Origin: Ktedonobacterales bacterium
Lineage (GTDB): Bacteria > Chloroflexota > Ktedonobacteria > Ktedonobacterales > JADMIN01
Length of the DNA: 25,086 bases
NCBI GenBank assembly: GCA_025450405.1
Contig: JANWHL010000107.1
Location: 1 to 25,086 of the forward strand
Direction of reading: 5' to 3'
The notes beneath the pieces are model-generated. The model did no database searches, was not told the origin of the DNA, and saw nothing but the letters and a program-made list of their open reading frames with translations. This document shows positions 1 through 7,147 of this stretch, in pieces. A program made the position numbers and the translations under genes. Position 1 is the first letter of the stretch. Each line of letters opens with the position of its first letter.

Positions 1-196
1 GCCCCACGCTGTGCGTAGGGGGATGGCGCGCGGGTGCGTACCGCGCTCGATGGCGCATGCGGGGAAGCACGTCGTTCCCAGGGGTCTCGTGGCGCCCCAT
101 CGGCGGGGAATCGCGAGGACCCTCACACGCCCTCGCCAGGCATTCGTCCATGAGCGCAATGCCCACGGGTGCGAAAGCCGCGGGCGTTTCACCGTT

Positions 197-215
197 GGAT
201 GTCCGCTGGACATCC
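197..215. repeat. Perfect 8-bp inverted repeat
   Basis: The arms GGATGTCC and GGACATCC are perfect complements around the 3-nt spacer GCT. It could be an operator-like dyad or a small hairpin. There is no neighbouring gene to assign it to and no U-tract. Confidence 0.4.
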
Positions 216-302
216 TCCGCCCGCATCGGCGAGGTGTGGAACGCGCGGAGGGCGCTCACCCCCAACCCGCCGGGACGCGCCGAAGCGGGTGGCCGCCGGA
301 CC

Positions 303-439
303 GGACGCGCGCACGCGCGCCCCTACGGCGGAGACATGGGAGTGCGGAGCGACCGCATTCCAGCGCGCCGGGCGCACCGACAGTGCGCGAAGGACGCGCA
401 CGTTGCGCGTCCGCACGGCGTCAAAATGGGAGTGCGGAG
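303..439. repeat. Two imperfect ~47-bp direct repeats, each a hairpin plus a 14-bp core
   Basis: Copies lie at 303-349 and 392-439, offset by about 90 bp. Each starts with a GC-rich dyad. In the second copy GGACGCGCA and TGCGCGTCC are perfect 9-bp arms at 392-412; the first copy, at 303-322, is slightly imperfect. In both, a variable stretch follows and then the identical core ATGGGAGTGCGGAG (336-349 and 426-439). The shared layout suggests a dispersed, structured non-coding element, but only two copies are visible here. Confidence 0.45.
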
Positions 440-928
440 TACCCTCGCCCCGGCCAGTGGGCCGCGCCGCCGCGCGCCACGACATTGGGGTCGCGAGGGC
501 GCCTGCGAACCGGCTGGCCGGTGTGCCATTCCCGTGCGGGCGCGAGACGCCCGCACCAGTTCATCTGGGGAACGCGGCCGAGCGCGAGTTCCCCTGGTTG
601 GTGGCCGCCACACGTGGCGACCCGTGCGAGAGTGTACCTAACCGTGCCGGCGATTGCCCTGTCAGACACCCACGACCCAGGACCTCTTACCCAGGGTGGC
701 TCACATTTCGCTCAACTATAGGGCTGGACTGACAGCGCCCACCCGGGCGAACATGGCCGTTCCATGGGCGGATCGGGAAAGGTGGTACGATGCGGCTGCC
801 GCCGTCATGCGTGCGGTGTCGCACCGCACGCCCGGCGGAAATTCAGCCCGGGCGAGGCCAGCGCGTAGAGACGCCGCGCTTGACGCTGCCAGCGCCGCGG
901 TGCTGGGCTAGCACCCAGGGAGGGTCAT

Positions 929-1885
929 ATGGCGACACGTGTCAACCTCGCGTCGGTCGATGCGGCGGACGTGACCATCCTCGTGGACAACTTCTCCGAT
1001 ATGCTCCTGCCGAGCACAGAGATGGCCCGGCGGCCAGCGCTGGCGTGGGACCATTTCGAGCGGGAGCAACTGCGGGCCGAGCATGGGTACGCGCTGCTGC
1101 TGACCGTCGAGCGCGAGGGCAGGCGGGCGTCAGTGCTGTACGACGCCGGTCTGGGGCGCGATACGGTGCTCCACAACATGGACGTGCTCGCGGTGGCGAT
1201 CGGGGAACTGCGGGCCATCGTGCTCTCGCACGGCCATCCCGATCACCACGGCGGGCTCGAAGGCGTGGTCCGCCGCGTTGGGCGCCGTGGCCTCCCGCTA
1301 CTGCTGCATCCAGATGTCTGGCGCGACCGGAAAGTGGTCTTCCCCACTGGGAGTGAGCTCCACCTCCCTCCGCCAAGCCACAACGACCTGGATCGCGAGG
1401 GCGTGGCGATCGTCGAAGAGCGCGGCCCCTCCTTGCTGCTGGACGGCGCGGTGCTCATCACCGGGCAGGTGGAGCGCGAGACCGAGTTCGAGAAGGGCTT
1501 CCCGCCGCAGCGAGCGCGCACCGAGCACGGCGACTGGGAGCCGGACACTTGGGTGTGGGACGACCAGGCGATCGTCGTGCACGTGGCGGGCCGGGGGCTG
1601 GTAGTGCTCTCCAGCTGCGGCCACGCGGGCATCATCAACATCCTGCGGCACGCGCGGCGCCTGACCGGCATCGACCGAGTCCACGCGTTTGTGGGCGGGA
1701 TGCACCTGACAGGCGCCGTCATGGAGCCGGTGATCGCGCCGACTCTGGCGGCGCTGGCGGAGATCTCGCCAGACGTGGTGGTGCCGGGGCACTGTTCCGG
1801 CTTCAAGGCAACGCACGAGCTGGCGCGCCAGCGTCCGGACGCGTTCATCCAGAGCAGCGTCGGGACACGGCTGCACTTCGGCTGA
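929..1885 (+). CDS. Metallo-beta-lactamase-fold hydrolase, COG1237-like
   Basis: A 318-residue cytoplasmic protein of the metallo-beta-lactamase superfamily. The metal-binding motif SHGHPDHHGG is at residues 100-109 (His101, His103, Asp105, His106). Further candidate ligands are His232 in the SSCGHAGIINIL segment (228-239), His259 in GGMHL and His288 in PGHCSGFKA. The order of these motifs and the CGHAG segment resemble the COG1237 group, often named after dihydropterin-ribofuranosylaminobenzene phosphate synthase of the methanopterin pathway. In bacteria the substrate of this group is usually unknown, so I would not assign that reaction. The start is supported by GGGAGG a few bases upstream of ATG. 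The gene stands alone and ends 18 bp from a convergent gene, with no strong terminator between them. Confidence 0.88.
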   Translation: MATRVNLASVDAADVTILVDNFSDMLLPSTEMARRPALAWDHFEREQLRAEHGYALLLTVEREGRRASVLYDAGLGRDTVLHNMDVLAVAIGELRAIVLSHGHPDHHGGLEGVVRRVGRRGLPLLLHPDVWRDRKVVFPTGSELHLPPPSHNDLDREGVAIVEERGPSLLLDGAVLITGQVERETEFEKGFPPQRARTEHGDWEPDTWVWDDQAIVVHVAGRGLVVLSSCGHAGIINILRHARRLTGIDRVHAFVGGMHLTGAVMEPVIAPTLAALAEISPDVVVPGHCSGFKATHELARQRPDAFIQSSVGTRLHFG

Positions 1886-1903
1886 GCGGCGCCCGGGCTG
1901 TCG

Positions 1904-2347
1904 CTACTCGGCTTCGAGGAGGGCCGTGAGACGTCGCAGCGCCTCGGCCGACTCGGCCTCCACCTGGCGCCGGATGACGGTCGCGGCCGGCTCGGGCACC
2001 GCGGTGGCGGCCGTGTAGGCGAACTCACGGATGAAGTGGGTGCCGGTTTCCGTGGCCGTCAGGGTGTACGTGACCCGGCCCTCGGTGTGGGTCTCTTCGG
2101 TGACGGTGGCGATGACCCAGCGGTGCGGCGGCTCGCGCTCGGTGACCAGCCACTCGGTGCGTCCGCGCTGGCCGGCCACCAGATACTCCTCGGTGACACG
2201 CTCGCCCACCGCCAGCGCGTGGTCGGTGGCGCCGCTCACGCCCAGCGACGAGGGGTGCCAGTGCGGCCAGTTGGCGGGCGTGGTCACGAAGTCAAACACC
2301 GCCTGGATCGGCCGCCGGATGTCAGTCTCGGTGGTGACGCGTTCCAT
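1904..2347 (-). CDS. SRPBCC-family (polyketide cyclase/START-like) protein
   Basis: A 147-residue protein with the SRPBCC helix-grip layout. The N-terminal strand TTETDIRRPIQAVFDFVTTP is followed by a Trp- and His-rich segment (NWPHWHPSS), mid-length beta strands (VGERVTEEYLVAGQRG, RTEWLVTEREPPHRWVI, RVTYTLTATETGTHFIREF) and a long C-terminal helix closing the cavity (RRQVEAESAEALRRLTALL). Members bind or modify small hydrophobic ligands; nothing visible here fixes the ligand. An open frame extends further upstream, but the start at 2347 is preceded by a near-ideal AGGAGGTGGTCCC site. It lies 11 bp downstream of the preceding minus-strand gene, whose stop codon is part of this ribosome binding site, so the two are probably co-transcribed and coupled. 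Confidence 0.85.
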   Translation of the reverse strand: MERVTTETDIRRPIQAVFDFVTTPANWPHWHPSSLGVSGATDHALAVGERVTEEYLVAGQRGRTEWLVTEREPPHRWVIATVTEETHTEGRVTYTLTATETGTHFIREFAYTAATAVPEPAATVIRRQVEAESAEALRRLTALLEAE

Positions 2348-2358
2348 GGGACCACCTC

Positions 2359-2784
2359 CTATGCGCCGCCCGGGCCGCCGCTCGGGCCGCCGCCAAGTCC
2401 GCCGGTGATGCCGCCGGGCTGTGGCGGCGTGTCGCCCGATGAACCCGACTCGCCCAGGGGCGCCAGGCCAAGGAGCTGGCGTTCGCGATCGGTGGCGTGG
2501 TCCTCGATGAGCGCATCGAGCGCGGGACCGAGCTGCGGGTCGTTGCTGTGCGCGGCGGCTGGGCCGCTCTGGGTGATCCAGGCGAGGAGGTCGCGGCGCC
2601 CGCGGAAGCTCCCGCGCACTTCCTCCAGTGCGAAGCTGCCGGGGAGTTTGTAGCCTCCGGAACTGGCGGCTTCTTCTTCTTCCTGCGCCCATTCGCGGGC
2701 TTCGATCTCCAGCACGGACAGAACCTCCTCCATGGCGGTGCGCCATCCGCGCAGGAATGCGTCGCGTTCTGGCTGCGAGGTCAT
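2359..2784 (-). CDS. Hypothetical acidic protein with Gly/Pro-rich tail
   Basis: I do not recognise this 141-residue protein. The N-terminal half is helical and acidic (MEEVLSVLEIEAREWAQEEEE, about residues 17-37). The middle (about 40-105) looks like a small globular domain, with LPGSFALEEVRGSFRGRRDLLAWI and a helix PALDALIEDHATDRERQLLGL. The last 30 residues are Gly, Pro and Ser rich and probably disordered. There is no signal peptide or membrane segment. The start at 2784 has GGGAGGAACTCTT upstream; a longer open frame exists but has no such site. It is the first gene of a two-gene unit with the SRPBCC protein, so the two may act together, but that is inference only. Confidence 0.7.
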   Translation of the reverse strand: MTSQPERDAFLRGWRTAMEEVLSVLEIEAREWAQEEEEAASSGGYKLPGSFALEEVRGSFRGRRDLLAWITQSGPAAAHSNDPQLGPALDALIEDHATDRERQLLGLAPLGESGSSGDTPPQPGGITGGLGGGPSGGPGGA

Positions 2785-3284
2785 AAGAGTTCCTCCCACT
2801 TGCCGTCGCCCCGGACGTTGCCAGTCTCCGGCAGTATCACCGGCCGCCGGATGAGTCGAGGCAGACTTCGCTAACCAGTGTGCCACGCCTCAGGCGCGAA
2901 TATCCAGGGGGCGGGCCGGAGGGGAGAAAGCGGGGGAACAACGCGAAAGCAGAAAGAGCCGTACCAGTCCATGCACGCGCAACCACGCCAATCCCCGACC
3001 CGTACATGCAGGTGACAGACGAACCGTCCGGGCTGGGATGGAGGCGACTTGCGTCTCCCGCCGCCGGGCGAAGCGCCCGCACGTACGACATGGCGAGCGG
3101 GTGGGTAATTCTGGTTCCGGTGCCTCCGTTGTCTTGCTTTCCGCACGGGCGCATAGGCCCCGCAATCCGCCGCGCTGGGATCCCTCGGACACTCCTTGGA
3201 ATCTCCACAGGCGGGGCGCCAACGACCATCACGGACCACGAAGAGCTATCTCGGACCATCATGGGACGGAGGACAGGGGAGATC
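2785..3284. other. 500-bp divergent intergenic region
   Basis: This gap separates the minus-strand hypothetical gene from the plus-strand cysteine-rich gene and must hold promoters for both. The downstream frame stays open through it, but the encoded residues lack a motif and a ribosome binding site, so I treat it as non-coding. A weak minus-strand -10-like GATACT lies near 2834-2839, within a tiny CCGG dyad. I checked for a T-box or other leader riboswitch core and did not find one. Confidence 0.4.
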
Positions 3285-5033
3285 ATGGGCGAGGAGTGGC
3301 AGAACGGTCGCCACGATCTGGCTGGACGCGACGCGACCGCGGATGAATTGGAACGCCAGGCCCGCGAGGCGCTGGAACAGATCCGGCGCAGTTGGGGCGA
3401 CCTCGGCGGCCGTGTCCGGCGCGTGGTGGAGCGAGCCGGCCAGCACTGGGAGGCAAGCGCCGCCGTACCCGTGGCGGATGAGACGCTGAAACCCGAGGAT
3501 CGGGAGCTTGCGCGCGCCCTGGCACGGCGCTGGGTGTCTATTGACTTCTTGGTCGATCCAGACCTGCCCGCTGGCATGTCGCCTTTGACGTCGGAGCAGG
3601 CGGCGATCTGGCGCGCCGAAGTGCGCGAGCGCGGCGAGACGCGCGCAATCGAAGAGCGCGCGATAGCCTATCGTGGCGGCCAGCAGGGCGATGCGCCAAC
3701 TCGGCCGACGCTGCCGGTGTGGGATTACGACTTCCCGGCGACGCCGGAGATCGAATCGGGTGAGCGGCGCGAGCGCCTGGCCGGCACGGACGCGGTGCGC
3801 GCCTGCCTGACCTGCAACGGGACGGGACATCGGAGCTGCCAGCAGTGTGAGGGCCGCGGATTCGTGGTCTGCCCGCGTTGCCGCGGTCGGGCAAAGCTTA
3901 CCTGCCCGCGCTGCCGCGGTCGCGGCCAGATCGCCGATCCGCGGGCTGAGCGGCGAGCGCGCTCAGGCACACCCTATCTCCAGGTGCACGCCGAGCGGTT
4001 GGCCCAGGAGGCGAGCGAGCGTGTCGCGGACTTCGCGGAGCGGCTGCGCCAGGATTATGGTGTGCCGCTGCCGCCCTCGCGTGATTGGGTCCCCGTGGCG
4101 CCTGCCTCCGGCGAGACGATCCCCTGCCCGGAATGTCTGGATGGCACGGTCGCGTGCGCCTGCGGGAATGGCAAGCGGGTGTGCGCGGTCTGCCAGGGAA
4201 GCGGGCACGAGGAGTGCGCGGCCTGCAAGGGCACGGGCAAGGTCGTGGGGACGCGTGAGGTGGTGCGGCGATTCGACACCCACATCAGTTGGCGCACACT
4301 GCCGGCCGAAGGGACCGCGGCGGACTGGGTGCCCCAGGATGTGTTGTCGCGCGGGACCGGGCAGCGCCACTGGGATGGCGCGGTGGAAGACGCGCGGGCC
4401 CTTCCCGAGGCTCCCCCCGATGTGCCCGAGGGCGTCTGGAAGGCGGCGGTCGCGTACGCGTCCACGGTGGAGCACGACGACTCGGCGGTTCGAGACGAGG
4501 GCGCGGCGCGTGAGGGCGCGGCGCGTGAGGGCGCGGCGCGTGAGCGCACGGGACATGAGGGCGAGGGTGCCCGGACGGGTGGCGACCGCCACGTGATCGG
4601 ACGCCGGCTAGCGTTGGTGCGGTTACCGATGACGCGCGTGCGCTATCATTTCGCCGGTCACCAGTATGAGTTGGTGGCGTTCGGGGCGGCCGGCAAAGAG
4701 CGCTTCTGGGCGCAGGCGTTCCCACCGCGCTGGAGCCGCATGGGGCGCTTCCTCAAGGCGGTCTCGCGCGACCTCGGCGAGCTGGGCACGGGCGAGGGGG
4801 CGCCCGAACACAACCACACAGAGGCGCCGACCCCACTGGACGACTATCGCGCGCGTCGGGCGGGCATCGAGGCCGGGAGCGAGTCTGGAGACATCTCGGA
4901 TTCGATCGTCGGCGACATGCGGGCGCTGCGGGACGAGGCGGCCGGCGCGCGGGGCGTGTCCACAAGCGGCGCGTCCACAAGCGACGGGCCCGCGGACAAT
5001 ATGCCAGCAAGCGGCGAGGAACCTGGCGACTAG
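3285..5033 (+). CDS. Protein with two DnaJ-type CxxCxGxG zinc centres, no J domain
   Basis: A 582-residue soluble protein. Two cysteine-rich clusters resemble the zinc-binding centre of DnaJ. Cluster 1 has four repeats (Cys174/177, 185/188, 196/199, 207/210), with CNGTG, CEGRG and CRGRG signatures. Cluster 2 has Cys281/284, Cys291/293 (a degenerate CxC), Cys300/303 (CQGSG) and Cys311/314 (CKGTG). There is no HPD-containing J domain, so it is not a DnaJ. The N-terminus (1-60) is helical, and a helix of about 45 residues separates the clusters. A low-complexity EGAAR repeat lies near residues 405-420, and a beta-like domain with a YHFAGHQYELVAFG segment follows at about 450-510. The tail is disordered. 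Start: ATG 3285 follows AGGGGAGATC; ATG 3261 in frame has no site. The function is unknown; redox or protein-binding roles are possible. Confidence 0.82.
   Translation: MGEEWQNGRHDLAGRDATADELERQAREALEQIRRSWGDLGGRVRRVVERAGQHWEASAAVPVADETLKPEDRELARALARRWVSIDFLVDPDLPAGMSPLTSEQAAIWRAEVRERGETRAIEERAIAYRGGQQGDAPTRPTLPVWDYDFPATPEIESGERRERLAGTDAVRACLTCNGTGHRSCQQCEGRGFVVCPRCRGRAKLTCPRCRGRGQIADPRAERRARSGTPYLQVHAERLAQEASERVADFAERLRQDYGVPLPPSRDWVPVAPASGETIPCPECLDGTVACACGNGKRVCAVCQGSGHEECAACKGTGKVVGTREVVRRFDTHISWRTLPAEGTAADWVPQDVLSRGTGQRHWDGAVEDARALPEAPPDVPEGVWKAAVAYASTVEHDDSAVRDEGAAREGAAREGAARERTGHEGEGARTGGDRHVIGRRLALVRLPMTRVRYHFAGHQYELVAFGAAGKERFWAQAFPPRWSRMGRFLKAVSRDLGELGTGEGAPEHNHTEAPTPLDDYRARRAGIEAGSESGDISDSIVGDMRALRDEAAGARGVSTSGASTSDGPADNMPASGEEPGD
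4497..4541 (+). repeat. In-frame 15-bp tandem repeat, three units
   Basis: Three perfect copies of GAGGGCGCGGCGCGT encode Glu-Gly-Ala-Ala-Arg repeats inside the cysteine-rich protein. The length keeps the frame, so copy-number change would only lengthen or shorten the linker. Confidence 0.85.
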
Positions 5034-5060
5034 CGGGGCGCCCGAGTTCACGCGCCAATG

Positions 5061-5069
5061 TGATATCAT
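5061..5069 (+). promoter_or_regulatory. Extended -10 promoter candidate for clpP
   Basis: TGATATCAT contains TG-n-TATCAT, an extended -10 match. No good -35 lies 17 bp upstream, which is tolerated in extended -10 promoters. Transcripts would start near 5076 and carry a leader of roughly 150 nt before clpP. Confidence 0.45.
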
Positions 5070-5181
5070 GCTCTCGTAGCGCTGTGAGGAACCGCTTTGG
5101 CGGGCAAGCGCACGGGCGCGCGTCTCCCCGCCGAGCGTTTCGATTCAGTCGGTTCTGTCCGTTTGGTTCGATGTGGTTGGT

Positions 5182-5211
5182 GGCGGCCGCCCCTTGCGCG
5201 GGGCGGTCGCC
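5182..5211 (+). promoter_or_regulatory. 12-bp hairpin in the clpP leader, just before the ribosome binding site
   Basis: GGCGGCCGCCCC (5182-5193) pairs with GGGGCGGTCGCC (5200-5211) around the loop TTGCGC, with a single G-U wobble. It ends a few bases before the AAGGAG site at 5217-5222. It may be an attenuator-like or mRNA-stabilising element. No U-tract follows, so it is not a typical terminator. Confidence 0.45.
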
Positions 5212-5228
5212 CACGCAAGGAGCACCGA

Positions 5229-5936
5229 ATGACCGCGCGTTTCGATCCCGCCGCACTGACCTGGCAGGCGGGTACTGGCCCCATCGCCGGCCCCGGCGAT
5301 CTGGGTTCCCGCGACCTGGTCACGCCACCGCGGGATCTGCTTGTCCCCAGTGTTATCGAGCAGACTCCACGCGGCGAGCGCGCCTATGACCTGTACTCGC
5401 GCCTCCTTAAGGAGCGCATCATCTTTATCGGCACCCCGATTGACGACCATGTGGCGAACCTGGTGGTGGCCCAACTGCTCTTCCTGCAGAGCGAGGACGC
5501 GACCAAGGACGTCTGGATGTACATCAATAGCCCGGGCGGCAGCGTGTACGCGGGTCTGGCGATTTACGACACGATGCAATATCTGAAGCCCGACGTGTGC
5601 ACCGTCTGCATGGGCATGGCGATGAGCATGGGCGCGGTGATCCTGGCGGCGGGCGCCAAAGGCAAGCGGTACGCGCTGCCGCACTCGACGGTGCTGATCC
5701 ACCAGCCGCTGGGCGGGGCCGAGGGCCAGGCCACCGACATCGAGATCACGGCGCGCGAGATCATTCGCATTCGGACGGCGCTGTACGACATCCTCGTGAA
5801 GCACACCGGCCAGCCGATGGAGCGCATCAAGCAGGACTCGGACCGCAACTTCTACATGACGGCGGAAAAGGCGGTCGATTACGGCATCGTGGACGAGGTG
5901 CTGACCCGCGAAGAGGCGGCGGCCCTGACGCGCTAA
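5229..5936 (+). CDS. clpP: ATP-dependent Clp protease proteolytic subunit ClpP
   Basis: A serine peptidase subunit that forms the tetradecameric chamber fed by ClpX or ClpC unfoldases in the cytoplasm. The 235 residues include the family hallmarks ERAYDLYSRLLKERIIFIG (50-68), INSPGGSVYAG (99-109), MGMAMSMGAVILAAG with nucleophile Ser133, and STVLIHQPLGG with His158. The catalytic Asp is expected 49 residues after the His. That position is Asn207, within QDSDRNFYM, so the triad reads Ser-His-Asn; Asp203 and Asp205 lie nearby. The N-terminus is longer than usual, with about 39 residues before the conserved LVPSVIEQT segment. The start at 5229 has AAGGAG upstream; an in-frame TTG at 5097 is possible but has no site. 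No clpX follows; a hairpin terminator closes the gene. Confidence 0.96.
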   Translation: MTARFDPAALTWQAGTGPIAGPGDLGSRDLVTPPRDLLVPSVIEQTPRGERAYDLYSRLLKERIIFIGTPIDDHVANLVVAQLLFLQSEDATKDVWMYINSPGGSVYAGLAIYDTMQYLKPDVCTVCMGMAMSMGAVILAAGAKGKRYALPHSTVLIHQPLGGAEGQATDIEITAREIIRIRTALYDILVKHTGQPMERIKQDSDRNFYMTAEKAVDYGIVDEVLTREEAAALTR

Positions 5937-5970
5937 CGGGTGCGTCCTCCGGACGTCACCGGCGTGACTC

Positions 5971-6005
5971 AACGCGGGCGGCGGGAAGTTCCCGCCGCCC
6001 GCGTT
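5971..6005 (+). terminator. Terminator-like hairpin after clpP
   Basis: A perfect 16-bp stem (5971-5986 with 5990-6005) and a 3-nt loop lie 35 bp after the clpP stop. The downstream bases CCTGTTAG are only weakly T-rich, but stem length and position support a transcription terminator. Confidence 0.75.
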
Positions 6006-6098
6006 CCTGTTAGCGCGCGGCATGGTCGTCATACACCATCAGCCTGTGTCGCGCGATGGTCGCCGGCCATGGGGGCCGGCTGGAGAGGTGGTGTAGCG

Positions 6099-6893
6099 GT
6101 GGCACGGACGCCAGCGCGGGATTCGATTCTGCAAACGGCGTTTGGCGTGCTCTACCAGAGCCGCACCTTGTACTGGCTGGTGAGCACAGTGGCGTTCGCG
6201 GGCCGGTGGCGGGTGTGGCAGCGCCGCGCATTGCCGCGGCTGGTGGGCCACGACGTGCTCGAGGTGGGCTGCGGCATTGGCTCCCTGCTGGCCGACATGG
6301 TGCGGGCAGGCTATCACTGCCGCGCGGTGGACGCGTCGCCGCGGATGGTCGCCGCCGCGCGGAGCGAGCTGCGCCGTCAGGGGCTCGCCGGGCGTGACGT
6401 GGCGGTGGAGGAGGGCGTCGTCCAGCGCCTGCCCTTCGATGCCGCCGCGTTTGATACGGTGGTGAGCACGTTCCCCACACCCTACATCTATGATCCAGCC
6501 GCGGTGCGCGAGATCGCGCGCGTGCTCCGGCCGGGGGGGCGACTGGTCGTGGTGGAAGGAGCAACCCTGCTGCCGGCTCATCTGCTACTGATGCCGCTTG
6601 TGGCCCTCCAGGCCGTCGTCTATGGCCAACCGCTTCGTCGCGCGCTGGCGCGCCATGACTCGGCCGCGATGCCGGAGCGTGCCGTGCCAGCGGCGGCCAC
6701 GACGGTGGAGCGACCGCGGGAAGCGGTGTGGACGGAGTTGCCGCGGACCCGGCGCAGCGCGATCCCACTGGAAATGGCCCGGCTGCGCCGGATTGAAGAG
6801 GTGGACCACGCGCGCTCGTGGCAGGTGCTCGTGGTCATTGGGGAGAAGGCCGCCAGCGCGGATCCGACCGCCGCGCAACCGGTTCGGCCCTAG
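6099..6893 (+). CDS. Class I SAM-dependent methyltransferase
   Basis: About 264 residues. Motif I is LEVGCGIGSLL (54-64), followed by the acidic end of strand 2 (CRAVDASPRMVAAARSEL). Motif IV is FDTVVSTFPTPYIYDP, and post-motif ALREIARVLRPGGRLVVVEG-like residues are present (EIARVLRPGGRLVVVEG). This matches the Methyltransf_11/UbiE-like fold. The C-terminal part has a hydrophobic stretch (LLPAHLLLMPLVALQAVVYG), suggesting a lipid-like substrate or membrane contact, but the substrate is unknown. Start choice: GTG at 6099 lies about 10 nt after GGAGAGG; ATG at 6069 is in frame but has no site, and would add ten residues. It sits alone between the clpP hairpin and the promoter of the next gene. 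Confidence 0.85.
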   Translation: MARTPARDSILQTAFGVLYQSRTLYWLVSTVAFAGRWRVWQRRALPRLVGHDVLEVGCGIGSLLADMVRAGYHCRAVDASPRMVAAARSELRRQGLAGRDVAVEEGVVQRLPFDAAAFDTVVSTFPTPYIYDPAAVREIARVLRPGGRLVVVEGATLLPAHLLLMPLVALQAVVYGQPLRRALARHDSAAMPERAVPAAATTVERPREAVWTELPRTRRSAIPLEMARLRRIEEVDHARSWQVLVVIGEKAASADPTAAQPVRP

Positions 6894-6944
6894 CGGGCCG
6901 CTCCGCGCGCATAGCCACGCGCATAGCCATATATATGCGAAGCC

Positions 6945-6974
6945 TTGCCAGGTGGGTCCCTCCGCACTTACAAT
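6945..6974 (+). promoter_or_regulatory. Sigma70-type promoter for the anchored hypothetical gene
   Basis: TTGCCA (6945-6950), an 18-bp spacer and TACAAT (6969-6974) match the consensus well. Transcripts would begin near 6982, about 165 nt before the start codon at 7148. Just upstream is an 11-bp direct repeat, GCGCATAGCCA, in two near-adjacent copies around 6906-6930. Confidence 0.6.
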
Positions 6975-7147
6975 GGGGCCGGTCCAGAGGTGAGTTGCCG
7001 CGTAGAGTGATGATGCGCACCCGGTCACCGGATGTCCGCCAGCGACGGTCCGCCACCAGCGTCGCGCGCGTGGACACCGGGCACGACGTGCCCGCGTGGC
7101 GCGCTGGGCGCGATGAGCCATCGCTCGCATGGTGGCGAGGTATCCAC

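Larger units (their letters stand above)
1..928. other. Gene-free region with small inverted and direct repeats
   Basis: I see no convincing gene here. Overlapping open frames exist on both strands, but they are rich in Arg, Pro, Gly and Ala, show no family motif and lack Shine-Dalgarno-preceded starts, as expected from high-GC non-coding DNA. The region holds an 8-bp inverted repeat at 197-215 and two related copies of a roughly 47-bp element at 303-349 and 392-439. The last part (about 700-928) leads into the metallo-hydrolase gene and should contain its promoter, but I could not find a persuasive -35/-10 pair. Confidence 0.55.

Noticed and set aside
11..732. Overlapping open frames on both strands at the left end
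   Set aside because: All are Arg/Pro/Gly/Ala-rich, mutually overlapping and without start signals or family motifs. They are typical of high-GC non-coding sequence.
2880..3284. Long N-terminal extension of the cysteine-rich protein
   Set aside because: The frame is open but has no ribosome binding site at its first ATG, no motif and composition like non-coding DNA. ATG 3285 has a good site.
2785..3284. Possible T-box or other riboswitch leader
   Set aside because: No T-box core or other recognisable riboswitch consensus was found on either strand.
6082..6140. tRNA-like stretch with a D-arm-like GGTGTAGCGGTGG and a T-loop-like GGGATTCGATTC
   Set aside because: Too short for a tRNA: the anticodon arm is missing and there is no acceptor stem pairing. 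The segment is explained by the start of the methyltransferase gene.
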